Part shown: one piece after another, positions 58,917-64,000 of the stretch
Position numbering within the stretch: the first letter of the stretch is position 1
Layout: each line of letters starts with the position of its first letter
Source: CAZAQK01 sp046344715
Lineage (GTDB): Bacteria; Pseudomonadota; Alphaproteobacteria; Rickettsiales; SXRF01
DNA length: 64,000 bases
Reading direction: 5' to 3'
NCBI GenBank assembly: GCA_046344715.1
Contig: JBKDKX010000017.1
Location: 1 to 64,000 of the forward strand
Made by a program: the position numbers and the translations under genes
The notes under the pieces: generated by a model
Told to the model about the DNA's origin: nothing
The model's input: the letters and a program-made list of their open reading frames with translations, nothing else
Database searches by the model: none

Positions 58917-59357
58917 ATGATGAGGAAGAGACCTTCGGGACAGAATAATAATTATGGGCACCAAAAAAGGCGCCATTCACATGGCGGCGGTGGGCACAGC
59001 AACAACGGCGGCGGTAACCGCCCGCGCAAGAATTATAGCGCAATGCGCGAGAAATATATGGGGCAGGCGCGTGATGCGCTGGCAGGTGGTGATCGCGTGC
59101 TGGCAGAATATTTCTACCAACATGCCGACCATTGCTACCGCATGATGATGGAAGAAGGCTTCCGCCCGAACCGTCCGCAGCAGCAGGCTGAAAGCGAAGC
59201 AGCGCCAGAAGTTGAAGCAGTACAGGAAATGTCCGAAATGCCGGAAATACAGAACACCAATCCACTTCCGGCTTTTATCACCAGCGGCTATAACACTGAT
59301 ACGCAAAAACCAGCAGAAGAGCCGGTGGTACAGAACTGGGAAGAGCGCGACGCTTAG
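58917..59357 (+). CDS. DUF4167 domain protein
   Basis: 146 residues. A basic, Asn/Gly/His-rich N-terminus (NNNYGHQKRRHSHGGGGHSNN) leads into the DUF4167 core (about 34-85; YSAMREKYMGQARDALAGGD, then RVLAEYFYQHADHCYRMM), followed by a Gln/Glu-rich disordered tail. The family is alphaproteobacterial, often next to prmC, and the basic low-complexity N-terminus suggests RNA or DNA binding. Function is not established. Four bases after prmC. Confidence 0.88.
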   Translation: MMRKRPSGQNNNYGHQKRRHSHGGGGHSNNGGGNRPRKNYSAMREKYMGQARDALAGGDRVLAEYFYQHADHCYRMMMEEGFRPNRPQQQAESEAAPEVEAVQEMSEMPEIQNTNPLPAFITSGYNTDTQKPAEEPVVQNWEERDA

Positions 59358-59479
59358 AGCCTTTCCCATTTAGCCTTGCGCGTTGTTATCCTTCGGACTC
59401 GGTGTGCTCACGTACCTTTATGTACGCTGCGCGCACCTCGCCTCGGCTGCCTCGCGCAAGACTAAAGCGAAAAGGCTCT
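59356..59479. repeat. Large inverted element after the DUF4167 gene
   Basis: Outer arms AGAGCCTTTCCCATTTAGCC...TTGCGCG and CGCGCAAGACTAAAGCGAAAAGGCTCT, with inner GTACCTTTATGTAC and GCGCGCAC-type pairs. It overlaps the last bases of the stop codon and fills the gap to the convergent DUF3108 gene. It is longer than the other families and of its own sequence type. Confidence 0.8.
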
Positions 59480-59490
59480 GTAAATTTGTA

Positions 59491-60345
59491 TTACTCCTTA
59501 TTCCCCAGCAAACACGATTCCTGAGCATTGCAGGTTTTGTATAAATCGGCGGTGAGTGTGCCGAAGCTGAGGTTTGTTTCCAGCCGCACGGGGAATAGTT
59601 TCTCATCATTGCTGAAATACATTATCATAGGCGGTTCTTTAGGATCGTGATCTGCAAGCTCTGATTTAGTGAATCCCGCAAGCAGGGTGCGTTTCGCCTG
59701 AACTGCAACAACGGGTACTTTCTTTCCTTCCATGCGGATGGTGCGTGTAGAAAGCAGGGTAAAATCCACTTGGGTCAAGCGGCGTCCATCATATACATTC
59801 AGGCGGAATGTTTTCTCGCCTTTCTCCAGCGCGTTGATAAGCAGCATACGAGCTTTAAGTAGTGCGCTTAGTGGATCAAAAGATCCATGTTTTTGTTCGG
59901 TAGAAACTGGTGTGCGCTTGGTCGGACTCTCTGGCGGAATAAGGGTTTCCTGATCGAACTTTTCACCCTTATAATTGATTTTTACATAACGCTTCTTTTT
60001 TTTGGTTTTATAATTTGTCTCATATTCAGAAGTGCTATAGGCGTAATCTTTTCCGCTGCCATCCACAGTGGTGTGGCTGGAATGTGATGTAAACAGGCTT
60101 ACCACACCGGTTAAAATAATATCGGCGGTGGCGGAGTAATTCTGGGCATTCTGCTCGGTATGGATACCCGCTTTGGCAAAAGGAATACCTGAGAAACTGC
60201 ATTTATAATAGCCGCGAAACGCCAGATCCTTGCTGTAACTGGCCGCCTGAGAATCCGTAATAAACAATAATAAACAAGGAATTATATAAAAAATAACGCG
60301 CTTGATATTGAGCAATGCCGAATCTGTACCCATATATACTATCAT
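59491..60345 (-). CDS. DUF3108 periplasmic protein
   Basis: 284 residues from ATG 60345 (60333 also possible; an earlier 60429 start would overlap clpB). Signal-type helix (about 14-36, VIFYIIPCLLLFITDSQAA), then a beta-rich domain typical of DUF3108 (GYYKCSFSGIPFAKAGIHTEQN near the start; DPLSALLKARMLL in the middle; VRLETNLSFGTLTADL at the end). Members are predicted periplasmic or outer-membrane-linked proteins of unknown role. Two Cys near the C-terminus (TCNAQESC) may pair. Divergent from clpB. Confidence 0.82.
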   Translation of the reverse strand: MIVYMGTDSALLNIKRVIFYIIPCLLLFITDSQAASYSKDLAFRGYYKCSFSGIPFAKAGIHTEQNAQNYSATADIILTGVVSLFTSHSSHTTVDGSGKDYAYSTSEYETNYKTKKKKRYVKINYKGEKFDQETLIPPESPTKRTPVSTEQKHGSFDPLSALLKARMLLINALEKGEKTFRLNVYDGRRLTQVDFTLLSTRTIRMEGKKVPVVAVQAKRTLLAGFTKSELADHDPKEPPMIMYFSNDEKLFPVRLETNLSFGTLTADLYKTCNAQESCLLGNKE

Positions 60346-60371
60346 AAATATTCTCTGGGTTAGGATACGAT

Positions 60372-62936
60372 ATGAACTTTGAAAAATACACCGATAAATC
60401 AAAAGCCGTAATAGAAGCCGCGCAGGCATTGGCTTTGCGCTCTAATCACCAGCAGCTTACGCCTGAGCATATTCTGTCTGCAATGCTCGATGACAATGGC
60501 CGTATCACTGACAAGCTGATACGTGCCTGCGGCGGCATACCCGTGCGTGTGGCGGAGGAGGTGGAAGGGCTGCTGGCCAAGATGCCCAAGGTGACGGGGG
60601 CAGGACAGCTCTATATAACGCCGGAAACAGCCCGTTTCTTTGACATGGCTGAGCAGGTAAGCAGCAAAGCAAATGATGAGTATATTACGGTGGAACGTTT
60701 GCTTCAGGCGCTTTCCATGACGCAAGGCGCGCAGGCTGCCAAGATTCTTTCGGATGCAGGAGTTATGCCGCAGAAGATCAATGCGGCCATTTCGGATATG
60801 CGAAAAGGAAGGCTTGCCACCAGTGCCAATGCTGAAGACCAGTTTGAGGCACTAAAAAAATACACCAAGGATTTTACGGCACTGGCTAAGGCAGGGAAGC
60901 TCGATCCGGTGATTGGCCGAGATGAAGAGATACGCCGTGCCATGCAGGTGCTTTCCCGCCGTACCAAAAATAATCCGGTGCTGATTGGTGAGCCTGGCGT
61001 GGGCAAAACCGCCATTGTGGAAGGGCTTGCCCAACGCATTGTGGCGGGCGATGTGCCAGAGGCATTAAAGCGCAAACGATTGCTCTCTCTTGATTTGGGG
61101 GCGCTGGTTGCGGGCGCAAAATTCCGTGGGGAATTTGAAGAGCGCCTGAAAGCAGTGCTTTCTGAAGTGGCCGCTGCTGATGATGTGGTGCTGTTCATTG
61201 ATGAGTTGCACACGCTGGTGGGGGCAGGGGCGGCGGAAGGTTCCATGGATGCTTCCAACCTTCTGAAACCAGCGCTTGCACGGGGTGAGCTGCACTGCGT
61301 GGGGGCTACCACGCTTAATGAATACCGCAAATATATTGAAAAAGATGCGGCACTGGCGCGTCGTTTTCAGTCTGTTTTTGTGTCGGAGCCTACGGTGGAA
61401 GATACGGTTTCCATATTGCGTGGCCTGAAGGAGAAATATGAACTGCATCACGGCATACGCATTACCGATGCGGCGATTGTATCAGCGGCGACACTTTCTC
61501 ACCGCTATATTACGGATAGATTCCTGCCAGATAAGGCGATCGATTTAATTGATGAGGCGGCAGCGCGCCTGCGCATGGAGGTGGATTCCAAGCCCGAAGA
61601 ACTGGATGAAGTTGACCGCAAGGTTATCCAGCTCAAAATTGAGCGTGAGGCTCTGAAGAAAGAAAGTGATGCGGCCTCTAAAGACAGGCTTTCCAAACTG
61701 GAAAAAGAACTGGCCGTGCTGGAAAAGCAAAGCGCGGATATGACTGGGCGTTGGGAAGCCGAGAAATCGCAGCTAAACAGTGTTCAAAAGATAAAAGAAC
61801 AGCTGGAAGACGCACAATTACAGTTAAGCATAGCGCAGCGTGAAGGCAATCTGAGTAAAGCTGGTGAGTTGATGTATGGCGTGATTCCTGATTTGCAGAA
61901 AAAGCTGAAAGATACCGAAGGAAAAGACACAGAGGTAATGCTCAAGGAATCGGTCACCGATGAGGATATTGCCGCCATTGTATCGCGCTGGACAGGTATT
62001 CCGGTATCACGCATGATGGAAGGCGAACGCGAAAAACTCCTGCGTATGGAAGATAATCTGCGCAGGCGCGTGGTGGGACAGGAGGAGGCACTGGTTGCGG
62101 TGTCTGATGCTGTGCGCCGCGCCCGCGCAGGCTTGCAAGATCCTTCGCGCCCGATTGGTTCATTCCTGTTTTTAGGGCCTACCGGTGTGGGAAAAACCGA
62201 ACTGTGCAAAGCACTGGCAGAATTTATTTTTGATGATGAGTCTGCACTGCTGCGCATTGATATGTCGGAATTCATGGAAAAACATGCGGTATCGCGCCTT
62301 GTGGGCGCACCTCCGGGCTATGTTGGGTATGATGAAGGCGGGGTGCTGACTGAGGCGGTTCGTCGCAGGCCTTATCAGGTGATTCTTTTTGATGAAGTGG
62401 AAAAGGCACATCCGGATGTGTTCAACATATTGCTACAGTTGCTGGATGATGGCCGCCTGACAGACGGGCAGGGGCGCACGGTGGATTTCAAAAATACCAT
62501 CATTGTGCTTACCTCAAACCTTGGTTCTGACGTGCTGGCGAGTGCAAAAGAAGGTGCACTCAGCGCTGCTATGCGTGAACAAGTGATGCAGGTGGTGCGT
62601 AAATCATTCCGCCCTGAATTTATCAACCGGCTGGATGAAATTATTCTCTTCAAACGCCTTGAAAAGCAGGTGATGGCGAGCATTGTGGATATTCAGCTGG
62701 CAGGGCTTGCCAAGCGTCTGGGAGAACGCCACATCACACTCTCGCTCGATGATAAAGCCAAGGATTGGCTGGCAGAAGAAGGCTATGATTCTGTGTATGG
62801 CGCACGCCCCTTAAAGCGTGTGATACAGCGCGAATTGCAAAATGCTTTGGCTACTAAGCTACTCTCAGGTGATATTACTGATGGTGCAAAGGTGCGCGTG
62901 CAAGGCTGGGAAGGCGGGCTTAAAATCTCAGCGTAA
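60372..62936 (+). CDS. clpB: Disaggregase chaperone ClpB
   Basis: 854 residues. N domain (1-145), first AAA+ with Walker A GEPGVGKT (206-213), the coiled-coil middle domain (about 405-520), second AAA+ with Walker A GPTGVGKT (602-609) and the C-terminal D2-small domain. With DnaK it resolves protein aggregates after heat stress. No sigma32-type promoter stands out in the 26-base divergent gap. A full-length, intact gene. Confidence 0.97.
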   Translation: MNFEKYTDKSKAVIEAAQALALRSNHQQLTPEHILSAMLDDNGRITDKLIRACGGIPVRVAEEVEGLLAKMPKVTGAGQLYITPETARFFDMAEQVSSKANDEYITVERLLQALSMTQGAQAAKILSDAGVMPQKINAAISDMRKGRLATSANAEDQFEALKKYTKDFTALAKAGKLDPVIGRDEEIRRAMQVLSRRTKNNPVLIGEPGVGKTAIVEGLAQRIVAGDVPEALKRKRLLSLDLGALVAGAKFRGEFEERLKAVLSEVAAADDVVLFIDELHTLVGAGAAEGSMDASNLLKPALARGELHCVGATTLNEYRKYIEKDAALARRFQSVFVSEPTVEDTVSILRGLKEKYELHHGIRITDAAIVSAATLSHRYITDRFLPDKAIDLIDEAAARLRMEVDSKPEELDEVDRKVIQLKIEREALKKESDAASKDRLSKLEKELAVLEKQSADMTGRWEAEKSQLNSVQKIKEQLEDAQLQLSIAQREGNLSKAGELMYGVIPDLQKKLKDTEGKDTEVMLKESVTDEDIAAIVSRWTGIPVSRMMEGEREKLLRMEDNLRRRVVGQEEALVAVSDAVRRARAGLQDPSRPIGSFLFLGPTGVGKTELCKALAEFIFDDESALLRIDMSEFMEKHAVSRLVGAPPGYVGYDEGGVLTEAVRRRPYQVILFDEVEKAHPDVFNILLQLLDDGRLTDGQGRTVDFKNTIIVLTSNLGSDVLASAKEGALSAAMREQVMQVVRKSFRPEFINRLDEIILFKRLEKQVMASIVDIQLAGLAKRLGERHITLSLDDKAKDWLAEEGYDSVYGARPLKRVIQRELQNALATKLLSGDITDGAKVRVQGWEGGLKISA

Positions 62937-62941
62937 GTAGC

Positions 62942-64000
62942 TTATTCTGAGGATTTAAGCAGTTTTGTATCCAGCTGCGCCACCTTGGTTTCAGGCTTGG
63001 TAAGCGATGCAACCGTTGCTTTTACCTGCTCTATATTCCTGCGGAATGCCGCAAGTTCTTTGCCGCCAAGCACATTACCCGTTTTGAATTTCACGTTTGC
63101 CGGATTTACCTGCGCGCCATTCACCATGACTTCGTAATGCAGATGTGGGCCGGTGGAGGCACCCGTTGAGCCGACATAGGCAATAATCTGGCCTTGTTTT
63201 ACCTTGCCACCCTGACGGATACCGGAAGCAAAGCGGCTGATATGTGCATATGCTGTAGAATAGCTGGAGTTATGTTTTAAGCGGAGATAATTACCATATC
63301 CGCCTTTTGCACCTACGAAATCAACCGTAGCATCACCGGCTGCGTAAATTGGGGTTCCGGTAGGTGCGCCGAAATCCACGCCACGGTGCATTTTGCTGTA
63401 TCCCATGATTGGGTGCCTGCGCATGCCAAAACGTGAGGTAATTTTTGCACCGTTGATAGGCGTACGTAGTAAGCCTTTCCTTACGCTTTCGCCTTTTTCA
63501 TTGTAATAATCTGCATTGCCGCTTGAGTCGGTAAAACGATATATGCGTTGTTTGCGGTCACCCAGTGTCAACTCAGCATACATAAGGTTTCCAGTGCCCG
63601 CAGACTCACCCTTTTCGGTTTCTAGTTTTTCGTACAGTATGCTGATGGCATCGCCATCTTTTATATCGCGCTGAAAGTCGACATCATAACTATAGGCATT
63701 AATCAGGCTACCTACCAGACCAACGGGAAGGCCAGCATCTGCCGCAGTTTCGTAAAGGCTGCTGGTGATTTTTCCGCCTGCATGGGCAAGCTTGCGCTCT
63801 ACTTTCGCCTCCAGTTTTTTTACGGCAAACGTATCATTCGTGTTGCGTGTTACTTCCAGTGAAGACGTAACGGATACTGGAATAAACATGGATTGCAGGG
63901 CAACCTTGGAAGGATCTTTTGGGTGTTTGTCAATCTGCACTTCAATATCTTTGCCTGCCGGCATTTTACGCGGATCAAAATGTTTGCGAAGTGCCGCAAC
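62942..64000 (-). CDS. M23 peptidase, N-terminus outside window
   Basis: The frame is open to the right edge of the window, so the start is missing; 352 residues are visible. The C-terminal LytM/M23 domain has the zinc ligands in HRGVDFGAPTGTPIYA (first His and Asp) and GPHLHYEV (His-x-His), plus YAHISRF. The part before it (about 50-180) is the helical and beta region seen in MepM/YebA-like endopeptidases. It cleaves peptidoglycan cross-links in the periplasm during wall growth. The stop is convergent with clpB, five bases away. Confidence 0.92.
   Translation of the reverse strand, partial: VAALRKHFDPRKMPAGKDIEVQIDKHPKDPSKVALQSMFIPVSVTSSLEVTRNTNDTFAVKKLEAKVERKLAHAGGKITSSLYETAADAGLPVGLVGSLINAYSYDVDFQRDIKDGDAISILYEKLETEKGESAGTGNLMYAELTLGDRKQRIYRFTDSSGNADYYNEKGESVRKGLLRTPINGAKITSRFGMRRHPIMGYSKMHRGVDFGAPTGTPIYAAGDATVDFVGAKGGYGNYLRLKHNSSYSTAYAHISRFASGIRQGGKVKQGQIIAYVGSTGASTGPHLHYEVMVNGAQVNPANVKFKTGNVLGGKELAAFRRNIEQVKATVASLTKPETKVAQLDTKLLKSSE

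Noticed and set aside
4310..59479. Palindromic elements considered ordinary insertion sequences
   Set aside because: No transposase gene is seen in the window; the elements are short and non-autonomous at most.

Overview
The window is a chromosomal segment of an alphaproteobacterium with moderate GC. The evidence is the family set: DUF2336, DUF4167 and DUF3108 proteins, a Cpa/Tad pilus operon in Caulobacter-like order, a PtsP with a GAF domain, and a Vir-type secretion operon. No rRNA is present, so a closer placement is inference. The degenerate VirB4 and the palindromic repeats inside genes recall the Rickettsiales and neighbouring early-branching host-associated alphaproteobacteria, but the full set of biosynthetic genes (thiamine, shikimate, isoprenoid, ubiquinone, lysine) argues against an extremely reduced genome.

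Layout. 1-2615: end of a prophage (tail-type protein, membrane protein, M15-type lysin, small phage proteins, Rz1-like lipoprotein) running up to the 3' end of a tRNA-Thr(GGU) gene. 2848-8927: housekeeping genes (ygfZ, yqgE, aat, a GDPD phosphodiesterase, aroQ, thiS-thiG) and two unrecognised genes. 9048-20070, minus strand: a type IV secretion operon read virB2-B4-B6-B8-B9-B10-B11-prepilin-virD4. 20519-28928: RidA-like and TraX-like proteins, a CoA-transferase pair, two tandem DUF2336 genes, nadK, csp, typA. 29060-36765: the Tad pilus operon cpaB-C-D-E-F-tadB-tadC behind a good promoter candidate. 36786-64000: uvrB, a tandem duplication encoding two small secreted Cys-containing proteins, rnd, aspS, a nitrilase-family hydrolase, ubiG, a TPR-methyltransferase, rimI, lysC, a nitronate monooxygenase-like gene, ptsP, a RodZ-like gene, ispG-hisS-prfA-prmC, DUF4167, DUF3108, clpB and an M23 peptidase cut by the window edge.

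The most unusual signal is repeat biology. At least five families of short palindromic elements sit between genes, very often starting within a few bases of a stop codon. Several have entered coding sequence without destroying the frame: one lies in the middle of ubiG and also supplies that protein's C-terminus, two lie in the neighbouring nitrilase gene, one supplies the start codon of rimI and one the C-terminus of hisS. A separate class consists of degenerate heptanucleotide arrays, two arranged as inverted pairs beside genes and one tandem tract inside ubiG. Poly-G tracts lie in ygfZ and upstream of the two duplicated secreted genes.

The second notable signal is the secretion operon. Its only VirB4 has lost recognisable Walker A and B motifs, a type IV prepilin gene is embedded between virB11 and virD4, virB1/B3/B5/B7 are not visible, and a TraX-family gene lies nearby. 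The 3' two thirds of hisS is clearly AT-richer than its 5' part and than its neighbours, suggesting gene replacement by recombination.
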